A stretch of DNA of 64,000 nucleotides from Weissella confusa. GTDB taxonomy: Bacteria; Bacillota; Bacilli; Lactobacillales; Lactobacillaceae. The stretch spans positions 29,814 to 93,813 of the forward strand of contig NZ_PVSN01000021.1 of the NCBI RefSeq assembly GCF_004766315.1, given 5' to 3'. Made by a program: the position numbers and the translations under genes. How positions within the stretch are numbered: the first letter of the stretch is position 1; every line of letters begins with the position of its first letter. The notes beneath the pieces are model-generated. The model was not told where the DNA came from and did not search any database. It worked only from the letters and a program-made list of their open reading frames with translations. Below are positions 1 through 8,283 of this stretch, in pieces.

Positions 1-13
1 GTGGTGGCGTAGG

Positions 14-379
14 ATGTTGATACAAATTGGACTAGCTGGGTTAGGTGCAGTGATTGGCTCAATGGGTCGCTTTTCACTTTTGGAAATGGCACCCAAGGTA
101 TTTGGCACGGCGAGCGCTTGGATGGTAATGGTCATTAATTTAACGGCCACATTTTTAATTGGTATTTTGTTCGGCATGCACTTGCCACTGTTACAAAATA
201 CATTCTGGGCAACCGGTATTATGGGTGGTTATTCTACTTTTTCAACACCCATCGTTGAGCTCGCCAATGGGTTGCCTAATCGATCAGAACGAACCCGAGT
301 TTTGTTGAAAACCGTATTGGCTTTTGCTGGTGGTGTACCAGTATTGCTGATTGGTTTTTGGCTAGGGTCGCTATTCTAA
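14..379 (+). CDS. crcB: Fluoride ion channel CrcB/FluC
   Basis: A 121-residue, four-helix membrane protein of the CrcB/FluC family, which exports fluoride from the cytoplasm through a dimeric channel. The sequence shows the family's GGYSTFST segment at about residues 71-78, an N-terminal GxxGSMGRF motif, and helices separated by short loops. The length is normal for the family. The ATG lies one base after an in-frame stop (TAG at 10-12) of an upstream reading frame that enters from outside the window. In many Firmicutes two crcB halves are adjacent and form a heterodimer, so that upstream frame may be the partner; too little of it is present to tell. I am confident of the family. Confidence 0.9.
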   Translation: MLIQIGLAGLGAVIGSMGRFSLLEMAPKVFGTASAWMVMVINLTATFLIGILFGMHLPLLQNTFWATGIMGGYSTFSTPIVELANGLPNRSERTRVLLKTVLAFAGGVPVLLIGFWLGSLF

Positions 380-431
380 TCATTTCGTGTTAAATTGATA
401 CACGACATATACAATTTTGGAGTTGGATATT

Positions 432-1304
432 ATGAGTAAGATTGCAGTTTTAGTTGATAGTTCTAGTTATATTGCGCCAGCTGATTTGGCAGCATTGAAC
501 ATCTATCAAATCAACGATCCTATTATGATGGGTGAGCAAGTTTTTCATGAAAATGAGAGCTGGGCATCTCAAGAAGAATTTTACACATTTCAGCGCACAG
601 CTGAACCGGCATTGACGACGTCTCAACCAGAAATCGGTTCGTTCATGACTAAGTTTGATGAATTAGCTGACGCAGGTTACACAGATGTCATTGTTGTCGT
701 GCTGTCATCAGGTATTTCAGGTGCCTTCTCGTCACTTGAATCATTGGCTGGTACGGTGGAGAACATTAACGTTCACGTATGGGATTCACAAATTGCTGCT
801 AGTGGGGCCGGAAATCAAGCTAAGTTAGCAGCTGAAATGGTGATGGCTGGAAAAGAAGTGCCAGCTATCCTAGCGCGTTTGGAAGAACTACGTGCGACAA
901 CGAAGGCGTTGTTCGCTGTGGATGAAATTCGTCACTTGCAACGCACTGGTCGCATTTCTGGTGGCCAAGTAACGTTGGGGTCATTGCTAAACATCAAACC
1001 ATTGCTAACCTTTGAAGATACGAAGATTATTGCCATTGGTAAGGAACGTGCGATGAAGCGTGCCTGGAAGAAGATTGAAGCTGACTTTAAGGCAGTTCAC
1101 GATAGTGTGGATTACAAGATTCGTGCCACGATTGTGGATGGTAACAATCCTGATTTGGCTGATCAATGGGCAGCTGATTTGACGGAACAATTCCCTGATA
1201 TTGTTGTTGAACGTAGCATCATCGGACCTTACATCGGTGTTCACACTGGCGAAAAGGCAATGGGACTTATCTGGGCCCAAGACTACAAAACATTAGAAAT
1301 TTAA
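432..1304 (+). CDS. DegV family fatty-acid-binding protein
   Basis: A 290-residue DegV protein. Members bind a fatty acid between two domains and act with the fatty acid kinase FakA to bring exogenous fatty acids into phospholipid synthesis. The N-terminus reads KIAVLVDSSSYI, and the lipid-binding loop region VVLSSGISGAFSSL (about residues 90-103) and RTGRISGG (about 170) are typical. I chose ATG 432 because GGAG at 419-422 is correctly spaced from it; an in-frame TTG at 417 lies inside that ribosome binding site. The gene has its own terminator. Which lipid it binds cannot be read from the sequence. Confidence 0.9.
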   Translation: MSKIAVLVDSSSYIAPADLAALNIYQINDPIMMGEQVFHENESWASQEEFYTFQRTAEPALTTSQPEIGSFMTKFDELADAGYTDVIVVVLSSGISGAFSSLESLAGTVENINVHVWDSQIAASGAGNQAKLAAEMVMAGKEVPAILARLEELRATTKALFAVDEIRHLQRTGRISGGQVTLGSLLNIKPLLTFEDTKIIAIGKERAMKRAWKKIEADFKAVHDSVDYKIRATIVDGNNPDLADQWAADLTEQFPDIVVERSIIGPYIGVHTGEKAMGLIWAQDYKTLEI

Positions 1305-1306
1305 GT

Positions 1307-1346
1307 AAAAGGTCTATACCAACTATTGTGTGGTATAGACCTTTTT
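1307..1346 (+). terminator. Rho-independent terminator after degV
   Basis: A 14-bp stem (AAAAGGTCTATACC paired with GGTATAGACCTTTT) with an 11-nt loop and a T-run. Confidence 0.85.
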
Positions 1347-1432
1347 AGCGTTGTCAAAATAGGGCATAAGCGTAAAATAGGTAACATTGGTATACAAAAT
1401 ATCTTTAGGAATTATTAGTAGGGGATTTACAA

Positions 1433-3454
1433 ATGAAGGACTATCTACAACGAATGGGTCGTTCATTGATGTTGCCTGTTTCAGTTTTGCCAGCTGCTGC
1501 TTTGTTGGCTGGTATCGGAAACTGGATTATGCGCATCGATGGTTCAGTCGCCCAATCGATTGGAAACTTTTTAGCAATTGCTGGTAACGGTGTCTTAGGA
1601 CAATTGGCATTGTTGTTCGCTGTCGGTCTTGCACTTGGAATGGTGCAAAAGAAGGAAGCTGGTGCGGTGGCTTTGGCTGCTGTCGTGGCATACGAGTTGC
1701 CAGTCTTCTTGTTGGCACCGGCACAAATCGCCACGTTGACGAATGTGAAAGTCGCACATGTTAATCCGGCATTTGAGGCATTGGTAAATAACAACGTCTT
1801 GCTTGGAATTGTGGCTGGACTAGTTGCAGCTGCTTTGTACAACCGTTTCAGTGAAGTTCGCTTGCCAACGGCGCTTGCGTTCTTTAGTGGTAAGCGTTCA
1901 GTACCAATTATTTCTGCGGTGGCGATGTTGGTTATCTCAGTTGCGCTATTGTTTGTGTGGCCACCAGTATACACGGGCTTGGTAACGTTCGCTAAGTTTA
2001 TCTCAGGTCTTGGCTGGGTTGGTGCTGGTTTGTATGGATTCTTCAACCGTATGTTGATTCCAACGGGATTGCACCACGCATTGAACTCTGTGTTCTGGTT
2101 TAACATTGCTGGTATTAATGATATCGGAAATTACTGGGCATCAACTGGTACAAAGGGTATCACTGGTATGTACCAAGCTGGCTTCTTCCCAGTTATGATG
2201 TTTGGTTTGCCAGCTGGTGCGTTTGCGATTTATCGTCAAGCGCGTCCAGCCCAAAAGAAGCGCGTTGGATCATTGATGTTGGCTGCTGGAATCGCTGCCT
2301 TCTTCACTGGTGTAACAGAACCACTGGAATTCTCATTCATGTTCGTAGCATGGCCTTTGTATGTCATCCACGCTATTTTGATGGGATTGTCATTGGCAAT
2401 TGCAGCCTTCTTCCACTGGACGTCAGGATTTACGTTCTCAGGTGGTTTGGTTGATTACGTTTTGAGTTTCTCAATGCCATTGGCTAACAAGCCTTACATG
2501 TTGCTTGTGCAAGGTCTTGTGTTTGCTGTTTTGTACTACGCAATCTTTACGTTTGCGATTAAGAAGTTCAACTTGATGACACCTGGACGTGATCCTAAGG
2601 ATGACGACGATGCAGCTAACAACGTTCAAGTTGGTAAGGCTGCAACGGTTGGTGGCGAAGATAAGTATCTCCGCACGGCACGTATGGTTTGGTCAGCACT
2701 TGGTGGGGATGCTTCTGCTAAGGAAAACTTGACGTACCTTTACAACTGCACGACGCGTTTGCGTTACAAGATGACAGATACGTCATTGGCTGACGTTGAT
2801 GCCTTGAAGAAGACACCTGGTGTTATGGGTGTTAACGTTTTGGATGATCACCAAATTCACATTGTTATCGGTCCGGATGTGCAATTCGTTGCCGACAACG
2901 TTGAAAAGATTTACAACGGTGAAATTTCATCTAAGTTGGAGAATCCATTGTCTGCTGACGAAGCAAAGCCAGTGGATTATGCTCCAGCTGGTAAGGAAGA
3001 AAACTTCTTTGCCATTGCAAATGGCTCATTGCTTCACATTGAGCACGTTCAAGATGAGACGTTCGCGTCAAAGATGATGGGTGATGGTTTCGCAATTGAA
3101 CCAGCTGATAACAACATTACCGCGCCATTGGATGCTGAAGTAACCATGGTTGCACCAACAAAGCACGCTATTGGTTTGCGTACGGAAAGTGGTTTGGAAG
3201 TGTTGGTTCACATGGGAATTAACACCGTTGAAATGAACGGAGAACCATTTGATGTGAAGGTATCAGTTGGCGATAAGGTTAAGCACGGTGACTTGCTTGC
3301 AACGATGGATATCGGAGCAGTTAAGGCAGCGGGTAAGCTTGCCGCGACGATGGTTATCTTCATGGGCTTGGCTGAAAATGCTGAAGTTAAGGTAGATGAC
3401 GAGGATATCTTTGATGGTATCGGCGGCAACTATGTTGGACGCGTTATCTTTTAA
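1433..3454 (+). CDS. PTS glucose/N-acetylglucosamine-type EIICBA permease
   Basis: A 673-residue three-domain phosphotransferase permease that imports and phosphorylates a hexose at the membrane. EIIC covers about residues 1-390 (PVSVLPAAALLAGIG start; GVTEPLEFSFMF motif). EIIB follows with the phosphocysteine in YNCTTRLRY at about residue 439. EIIA at the C-terminus has the phosphohistidine in VLVHMGINTV at about residue 593. The IIC-IIB-IIA order is that of NagE and PtsG proteins; I cannot separate GlcNAc from glucose specificity by eye. It is monocistronic, with a terminator on each side. The start follows a weak purine-rich site (TAGTAGGGG). Both phosphorylation sites are intact, so it should be functional. 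Confidence 0.88.
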   Translation: MKDYLQRMGRSLMLPVSVLPAAALLAGIGNWIMRIDGSVAQSIGNFLAIAGNGVLGQLALLFAVGLALGMVQKKEAGAVALAAVVAYELPVFLLAPAQIATLTNVKVAHVNPAFEALVNNNVLLGIVAGLVAAALYNRFSEVRLPTALAFFSGKRSVPIISAVAMLVISVALLFVWPPVYTGLVTFAKFISGLGWVGAGLYGFFNRMLIPTGLHHALNSVFWFNIAGINDIGNYWASTGTKGITGMYQAGFFPVMMFGLPAGAFAIYRQARPAQKKRVGSLMLAAGIAAFFTGVTEPLEFSFMFVAWPLYVIHAILMGLSLAIAAFFHWTSGFTFSGGLVDYVLSFSMPLANKPYMLLVQGLVFAVLYYAIFTFAIKKFNLMTPGRDPKDDDDAANNVQVGKAATVGGEDKYLRTARMVWSALGGDASAKENLTYLYNCTTRLRYKMTDTSLADVDALKKTPGVMGVNVLDDHQIHIVIGPDVQFVADNVEKIYNGEISSKLENPLSADEAKPVDYAPAGKEENFFAIANGSLLHIEHVQDETFASKMMGDGFAIEPADNNITAPLDAEVTMVAPTKHAIGLRTESGLEVLVHMGINTVEMNGEPFDVKVSVGDKVKHGDLLATMDIGAVKAAGKLAATMVIFMGLAENAEVKVDDEDIFDGIGGNYVGRVIF

Positions 3455-3470
3455 TCACATATAATTAAGG

Positions 3471-3499
3471 AAGCTCGAACGAACTGTTCGGGCTTTTTT
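3471..3499 (+). terminator. Terminator after the PTS gene
   Basis: AAGCTCGAAC pairs with GTTCGGGCTT (one G-U pair) around a GAACT loop, followed by T's. Confidence 0.8.
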
Positions 3500-3525
3500 A
3501 CTGAAAGAAAAGTAAGCATTTTTTG

Positions 3526-3554
3526 TTGAACGTATGTTCCGTGGGTGGTACACT
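3526..3554 (+). promoter_or_regulatory. Promoter for the XRE/Rgg-like gene
   Basis: TTGAAC at 3526-3531 and TACACT at 3549-3554, separated by exactly 17 bp, about 75 bp upstream of the regulator start. Confidence 0.65.
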
Positions 3555-3627
3555 CAAACATGAGCGTACGGGCACGATTGTGCAGAGAAATAATTATATA
3601 GAGAGATTTGTTTAGAAGGTAAAACGA

Positions 3628-4464
3628 ATGAGCTTAATTAATCGTGAACGAATAAATGAAATTCGACAGGCAAATGACATTCCTGTCCGGGAGTTGGCAA
3701 ATATCGGTATTAGCCGAAACCGTTACTACCGTTATTTGAATGAAGAAAACGATTTGCCTGCTGAAGGGTTCATTTCGTTGATGAGTCATTTGCTTTTAAC
3801 GGGTGCCGAAATTAATACGGAATTGGTTAACGGGCAAGACACGGTTGAAGGATTGATGAACGAGTTGCTAGACGCTAACCGTAAGCGCGATCCTGAGACG
3901 ATTAAGGAAGTTAGTCGACGTAGCTATCAACTATTCCGTAACACCATGGCGCGTGGCTTCTTGCGCGTGGCGAGTTTGGCAGGCGTCCTACATGCGCGAT
4001 TGATTCCTGATGAGCATGCACAAATTGCCCAACAGATTTTGATTGATTCATTTGAGGCTGTTAAGATTTGGCGCGAAATGGACGTTGCGCTATTGTATCC
4101 GGTAATTGCTGAAGTCGAGCAAAAGGATGCTTTCAACTATTTGTCAGTTATTTGGCAAAAAGCATGGCCTCACGGTACGATGGAGCGCCTAAATGCAACG
4201 ACAGCACGTTATCTAATTGAATTGCTTAAGGCGGATGAATTTGATTTAGAGACGTTTAAACAAGTGGCTGACTGGATGGCTAACCAAGCTAAGAGTGCAA
4301 TGAGCTTCGCTTGGTGGGCAACCGTGGTTAGTCAGTTGGAAAACCACGAATGGGATGCAGTAAAGCAACAAGTTGCAAATGCCGCTGCTATTGGCATGAC
4401 TGATATGGCTGATTTAGCCGAAGAATTGGTAACGGTTTGGTATCAACGTGCTGAAAATAGGTAA
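3628..4464 (+). CDS. XRE-family, Rgg-like transcriptional regulator
   Basis: A 278-residue protein with an N-terminal helix-turn-helix (INEIRQANDIPVRELANIGISRNRYYRYLN, split here only by description: about residues 8-38) followed by a long all-helical region. This layout matches Rgg/GadR/MutR-type regulators, in which the helical C-terminal domain often binds a peptide pheromone. No small pheromone-like open frame is obvious beside it. The gene is monocistronic, between its own promoter and a terminator shared with the convergent VOC gene. The Rgg assignment is inference from architecture; the DNA-binding role is better supported. Targets are unknown. Confidence 0.65.
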   Translation: MSLINRERINEIRQANDIPVRELANIGISRNRYYRYLNEENDLPAEGFISLMSHLLLTGAEINTELVNGQDTVEGLMNELLDANRKRDPETIKEVSRRSYQLFRNTMARGFLRVASLAGVLHARLIPDEHAQIAQQILIDSFEAVKIWREMDVALLYPVIAEVEQKDAFNYLSVIWQKAWPHGTMERLNATTARYLIELLKADEFDLETFKQVADWMANQAKSAMSFAWWATVVSQLENHEWDAVKQQVANAAAIGMTDMADLAEELVTVWYQRAENR

Positions 4465-4467
4465 AAG

Positions 4468-4503
4468 AAAAGGAGAGTGAACATAGGTTCCTCTCCTTTT
4501 ACT
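4468..4503. terminator. Bidirectional terminator
   Basis: AAAAGGAGAG and CTCTCCTTTT form a perfect 10-bp stem, extended after one unpaired T by a GAAC/GTTC inner stem. It serves the convergent regulator and VOC genes. Confidence 0.8.
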
Positions 4504-4848
4504 TTATTTGTTGGCAATCACTTCGATGTGGTTGCCCTCGAAATCATCAAGATGAAAAATGATGTGACGACCATCTTCTGATTCGGTTGCTGGCTTTGCT
4601 TGGGTGACGTAGTAGTTGATGAAGTGGTTTTCAACCGTTTCCTTATGGTTGCGAACTGTTACCTGAACTGTAATTGGTTCAGCGTCTGGATCTTCTTCAA
4701 ACACAATTGATTGTTGGTCGAAGTATAGGTGACGTGACTCATTTTCACCAAATTCAGTTGGTAAATCAAACACTTCACGGTAAAAGCGAACCGCACGAGC
4801 AACGTTTTTGCTTGGAATACGGAGTGGGGTAAACTTACGAACACGCAT
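4504..4848 (-). CDS. VOC (glyoxalase/bleomycin resistance) superfamily protein
   Basis: A 114-residue protein with one vicinal-oxygen-chelate fold: it opens RKFTPLRIPSKNVARAVRFYREVFDLP and ends FHLDDFEGNHIEVIA, the two hallmark strands of the fold. I chose the ATG at 4846-4848 because AAGGAAG lies 8 nt upstream of it; a frame extension of nine codons further upstream would start inside that site. VOC proteins span lyases, dioxygenases and drug-binding proteins, and the substrate cannot be inferred here. The gene is divergent from the radC-like gene. Confidence is good for the fold and low for function. Confidence 0.75.
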   Translation of the reverse strand: MRVRKFTPLRIPSKNVARAVRFYREVFDLPTEFGENESRHLYFDQQSIVFEEDPDAEPITVQVTVRNHKETVENHFINYYVTQAKPATESEDGRHIIFHLDDFEGNHIEVIANK

Positions 4849-4954
4849 TAAACAAACTTCCTTTTTTATTTTCAATTATACGCTGTGATTGATAAAAATC
4901 ACATTTTTGGAAAAATTGGTGTTTGCGCCCTCTTTATTAATGGAGGTGCGACGA

Positions 4955-5389
4955 ATGTTACAAACAATCAAATCGGTTGCTGAGTTGGGACAATACTTGG
5001 CGAATGAATATGGTGATAAGCCACAAGAAAGTTGCTGGTTAATTGCGGTTAATACACAAATGCGTGTGCTTGAGCTACAACAAGTGGCACAAGGAACGTT
5101 AGATGGGGTATCGATTCACCCGCGCGACATCTTTAGGAGATTGGTGGCGTTGAATGCCTATGGGTTTATTTTGGTTCATAATCATCCGAGCGGTAATTTA
5201 AAAGCATCGCTAGCGGATCGACTTTTTATGCGACAACTAGCGTATTGCAGCACCTTGATGCAGGTACATTTTTTCGATTTTATGATTATTGGATTAGACG
5301 GTTTTGTGAGCCTAAGAGCGACAGGGGAGTTACCCAAAATCGGCCTTGAAACCCTGTATGATTTATGGACGGATGCTAACAACTTGTGA
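4955..5389 (+). CDS. Short RadC-like JAB-domain protein
   Basis: A 144-residue protein made almost only of the RadC JAB/MPN domain. The metalloprotease-like motif H-x-H-x7-S-x2-D is intact (HNHPSGNLKASLAD, about residues 73-86). Full RadC proteins are about 210-230 residues with an N-terminal helix-hairpin-helix part; that part is absent. ATG 4955 has a strong GGAGGTG 6 nt upstream, so this short form appears to be the real start. In lactobacilli radC usually lies directly upstream of mreB, as here. RadC is no longer accepted as a repair enzyme in its own right and its biochemical role is unclear. Confidence 0.75.
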   Translation: MLQTIKSVAELGQYLANEYGDKPQESCWLIAVNTQMRVLELQQVAQGTLDGVSIHPRDIFRRLVALNAYGFILVHNHPSGNLKASLADRLFMRQLAYCSTLMQVHFFDFMIIGLDGFVSLRATGELPKIGLETLYDLWTDANNL

Positions 5390-5478
5390 TACACTAAATA
5401 AGAAATTAATGTGGCGTTTTTATGTAGTGCCATACGATGAATGATAATAAAAATTAGTAAAGAAAAGGGATAAAAACC

Positions 5479-6483
5479 GTGTTTTCATTTGGAACTCGAA
5501 ATGTCGGAATCGACCTAGGAACTGCCAACACGTTGGTATACATTGAAGGTAAGGGAATCGTCTTGCGCGAGCCATCAGTAGTTGCGCGCAACACAAAGAC
5601 AAACGAGGTTGTTGCCGTTGGTGCAGCTGCCCGTGATATGTTGGGTCGTACGCCAGGTTCAATCAAGGCTATCCGCCCAATGCGCGATGGTGTTATCGCT
5701 GATTACGAAACAACTGTTGCGATGTTGAAGTACTACCTAGGCAAGGCCTTGGGTGGTCGTGGCTCAAAGCCATACGTTACAATCGGTGTACCATCTGGTG
5801 TAACGGCTGTTGAGCGTCGTGCAGTAATCGATGCTGCCCGTGTTGCTGGTGCTCGTGACGCCTACGTGATTGAAGAGCCATTCGCAGCCGCTGTTGGTGC
5901 CGGTTTGCCAGTTATGGAACCAACTGGATCAATGGTTGTTGACCTTGGTGGTGGAACGACTGACGTTGCCACGATTTCATTGGGTGGTATCGTGTCATCA
6001 CGTTCAATCCGTATGGCTGGTGATAAGCTTGATGAAGCTATCATGTCATACATCCGCCAAAAGTACTCAGTATTGATTGGTGAGCAAACGGCAGAACGTT
6101 TGAAGATGGAAGTTGGATCAGCTGATGTTGAAGCTGCCAAGGACATGGAAGGTACAATGGCTCGCGGTCGTGACTTGGTAACTGGTTTGCCAAAGACGAT
6201 TGATATCGAAGCGACTGATGTTGCCGAAGCTATCAAGGATGGCATTGCTGAAATCATCGTTGCTATTAAGGAGACGTTGGAAGCGACGTCTCCAGAAATT
6301 GCAGCTGACGTTATCGACCACGGTATCGTTTTGACTGGTGGTGGTGCTATGTTGAAGCACCTTGATGAAGTAATTGCTGAAGCAACTAAGGTGCCAGTAT
6401 TCGTTGCACCAGAGCCATTGGATGCAGTTGCCATCGGTACTGGTGAAGCATTGAAGTCAATCGATGTTTTGAAGAACAACTAA
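5479..6483 (+). CDS. mreB: Rod shape-determining protein MreB
   Basis: A 334-residue actin-like protein that polymerises under the membrane and guides lateral cell wall synthesis. Nucleotide-binding motifs are clear: [12 protein letters not shown] near the N-terminus, the second phosphate motif [12 protein letters not shown] at about residues 154-165, and the adenosine motif [11 protein letters not shown] near residue 290. The start is a GTG at 5479, after AAAAGGGA. The length is standard. It heads the mre locus with mreC next, but a hairpin lies between them. The protein contains no cysteine. Confidence 0.97.
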   Translation: MFSFGTRNVGIDLGTANTLVYIEGKGIVLREPSVVARNTKTNEVVAVGAAARDMLGRTPGSIKAIRPMRDGVIADYETTVAMLKYYLGKALGGRGSKPYVTIGVPSGVTAVERRAVIDAARVAGARDAYVIEEPFAAAVGAGLPVMEPTGSMVVDLGGGTTDVATISLGGIVSSRSIRMAGDKLDEAIMSYIRQKYSVLIGEQTAERLKMEVGSADVEAAKDMEGTMARGRDLVTGLPKTIDIEATDVAEAIKDGIAEIIVAIKETLEATSPEIAADVIDHGIVLTGGGAMLKHLDEVIAEATKVPVFVAPEPLDAVAIGTGEALKSIDVLKNN

Positions 6484-6495
6484 TCAATTTTAACG

Positions 6496-6531
6496 ATAAC
6501 GCCGCACCATTCGGTGTGGCGTTATTTGTTA
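6496..6531 (+). terminator. Hairpin between mreB and mreC
   Basis: ATAACGCCGCACC and GGTGTGGCGTTAT form a 13-bp stem (one G-U pair) with an ATTC loop, followed by TTTGTT. The interrupted T-run suggests partial termination or an mRNA-stabilising hairpin that sets MreB:MreC stoichiometry; that role is inference. Confidence 0.6.
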
Positions 6532-6558
6532 GCAAAACTGACGAAAGGCATGTTTGAT

Positions 6559-7410
6559 ATGAAGAATATCTTAACTTCACGACGTTTGGTTGTAGCGGTT
6601 ATCGTTGCAATCGTGACAATCGGTGTGATTGTCATTAGTTCGCGAGCACAAAACTCTCAAAAAGAACCTTCTTTGCCAACGCGTGTTGTGTCCGACGTTT
6701 CAGGTTGGGTATCAAGTGTTGTCAGTTCACCAGTTAAAGCAGTTAGCGGTGGATATGAGGCAGTCTCAGGGTTGCTAAACACATACAAAGAAAATCAAGC
6801 ATTAACTGAAAAGGTTGATGATTTAGCACAAGCGAAGGTGCAATTGCAAACGTTGCAAGCCGAAAATCGTGCATTGAAGGATCAATTGCAAATCGAAAAC
6901 ACGTTGACCGACTATAAGGTTGTTAATGCGGTTGTTATTTCACGTTCACCAAGTAATTGGCAATCACAATTGATTGTTAACAAGGGATCAAATGCAGGCA
7001 TCAAGAAGGGTATGTCTGTGATGGGTTCTGGTGGTTTGATTGGTCGCGTCTCTGAAGTGAATACAACGAACTCGAAGGTTGAGTTGTTATCTGATGACAG
7101 CCAAGTTGCGGATCGTTTTACAATCCGTGTGGCCAACAAGAACGGCGATGTTGTTGACGGTATTGTGACCAGCTTCAATCAAGAAAAGAACTTGATTGTG
7201 ATGGGACAAATTACGTCAGATGTCGCTTTGGAAAAGGGTGATCTTGTCACGACCAGTGGTTTGGGTGGTGTTACGCCAGCTGGACTTTACGTTGGTAAGG
7301 TACAAAAGGTTAGCCAAGATGACTACGGTCTATCAAAGAAGATTTACATTAAGCCAGCAACGGACTTTAACAATATTCCAGTTGTTAGTGTGGCTATCCC
7401 ACAACAATAG
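6559..7410 (+). CDS. mreC: Cell shape protein MreC
   Basis: A 283-residue bitopic membrane protein of the elongasome that links MreB filaments to extracellular penicillin-binding proteins. One transmembrane helix (VVAVIVAIVTIGVIVISS) lies near residues 9-26, then a coiled coil (about 75-115) and the beta-domain with the family segments GSNAGIKKGMSV, GGLIGRVSEV and VTTSGLGGV. I prefer ATG 6559: GAAAGG at 6543-6548 is 10 nt upstream, whereas ATG 6550 is too close to it. Its stop codon lies inside a 33-nt arm of the inverted repeat that terminates it. mreD does not follow directly; a carbonic anhydrase gene on the other strand intervenes. Confidence 0.94.
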   Translation: MKNILTSRRLVVAVIVAIVTIGVIVISSRAQNSQKEPSLPTRVVSDVSGWVSSVVSSPVKAVSGGYEAVSGLLNTYKENQALTEKVDDLAQAKVQLQTLQAENRALKDQLQIENTLTDYKVVNAVVISRSPSNWQSQLIVNKGSNAGIKKGMSVMGSGGLIGRVSEVNTTNSKVELLSDDSQVADRFTIRVANKNGDVVDGIVTSFNQEKNLIVMGQITSDVALEKGDLVTTSGLGGVTPAGLYVGKVQKVSQDDYGLSKKIYIKPATDFNNIPVVSVAIPQQ

Positions 7411-8096
7411 CAAAAAAAGACGTCACGCTCTGCAAAACGCAGGGTGTGACGTCTTTTTTTGCTATTGTTGTCTCGGTAATACAAGACATGGCGCCCATTT
7501 AAAGGCTGTAAATGACGATTATTATGGTCATAATGCACATGGAACTCAGCTAATTGGGCCGCTGAAATAGTCATTGGTTGTTCTAACACATACCAGTCGA
7601 CATTTTCAGATAGCGGTGGCGTTGTTAGCGAACCGATGTAATGATAGTATGACCGGTTCGTTGGTAACAAGTCGGTAACCTCGCATGAGAAAACGGACTC
7701 GTCATCAATACGGTTTAAAATGCTAGCAAACGTTTCTGATGGGGCACCTAGTCTTAAGAAGACGCCGATCACTGCCAAACGCCCGTCGGCACCTTCGTGC
7801 ACGAAATGAATTTCACCATCATATGTCTGGCCATCGAGGGTATGCTCGCTGGGGGCGTGGACGTGAAACTGTTTCAAACGGAACGGACGATTAGCGATTA
7901 TCGCTGTTCCTGTTAGCCCAACCTCTAAACCTTGGCCAGTGTCGCGAACGTAATTGGCATTAAGGTCGTAGTACAATTCTAATGACGCAGGGTAGTCAAT
8001 CTTGTCAGTGGCTTTGCTTGTAATCGCGATTGGCGATTGCATTAAACCAGCTGTCAGTGACCAAGACTCTTGCGCATCATAATTGAGTTTTTGCAT
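7344..8096 (-). CDS. Alpha-class carbonic anhydrase
   Basis: A 250-residue frame encoding an alpha-carbonic anhydrase, which interconverts CO2 and bicarbonate. Zinc ligands are visible in QFHVHAPSEHT (two His) and EIHFVHEG (third His); QSPI near the N-terminus and GSLTTPPLSENVDW are family landmarks. There is no signal peptide, so it should be cytoplasmic, where it could supply bicarbonate (for example to PurK). Family homology ends near LNGRHVLYYR. The frame then runs on through the terminator repeat and 67 bp into mreC before a stop, giving about 40 extra, cysteine-containing residues unlike the family. It lies antisense between mreC and mreD. Confidence 0.85.
   Translation of the reverse strand: MQKLNYDAQESWSLTAGLMQSPIAITSKATDKIDYPASLELYYDLNANYVRDTGQGLEVGLTGTAIIANRPFRLKQFHVHAPSEHTLDGQTYDGEIHFVHEGADGRLAVIGVFLRLGAPSETFASILNRIDDESVFSCEVTDLLPTNRSYYHYIGSLTTPPLSENVDWYVLEQPMTISAAQLAEFHVHYDHNNRHLQPLNGRHVLYYRDNNSKKRRHTLRFAERDVFFCYCCGIATLTTGILLKSVAGLM
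7401..7471. terminator. Long inverted-repeat terminator shared by mreC and carbonic anhydrase gene
   Basis: Arms at 7401-7433 and 7439-7471 (33 nt each) pair throughout, with two G-U pairs and a 5-nt loop. The left arm contains the mreC stop codon (7408-7410). A-run and T-run flanks make it functional on both strands. Confidence 0.85.
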
Positions 8097-8210
8097 GAAT
8101 CTAGTCCCTTCTGAAGTGTCTCTCTCTCCTCAGAACACTTTTAGTGTATCAACAGTCCGGGAAATTGGCCAGAGGGTTTTTAAGAGTCGTGCAATAAATG
8201 TGACAATTTG

Positions 8211-8240
8211 TTGACGTTCGACAAGTGGTAGGGATAATAT
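8211..8240 (+). promoter_or_regulatory. Candidate promoter for mreD
   Basis: TTGACG at 8211-8216, with GATAAT 16 bp later (8233-8238) or TAATAT 18 bp later. A separate promoter is needed because mreD is cut off from mreC by a gene on the other strand. Confidence 0.6.
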
Positions 8241-8283
8241 AGTAGAAGCTACAAACAATCGTAGTGCTTAATGGAGAAGATAA

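Noticed and set aside
1441..2106. 221-codon open frame on the minus strand inside the PTS gene
   Set aside because: It mirrors the permease codons, has no ribosome binding site and has low-complexity composition; a shadow frame.
5862..6479. 205-codon minus-strand frame inside mreB
   Set aside because: A Ser/Ala/Ile-rich reverse reading of a strongly biased gene; no start signal.
7220..7570. Plus-strand frame ending with the same SKKRR...FFCYC peptide as the carbonic anhydrase tail
   Set aside because: The shared peptide arises because the terminator is an inverted repeat read in both directions; it is not a gene.
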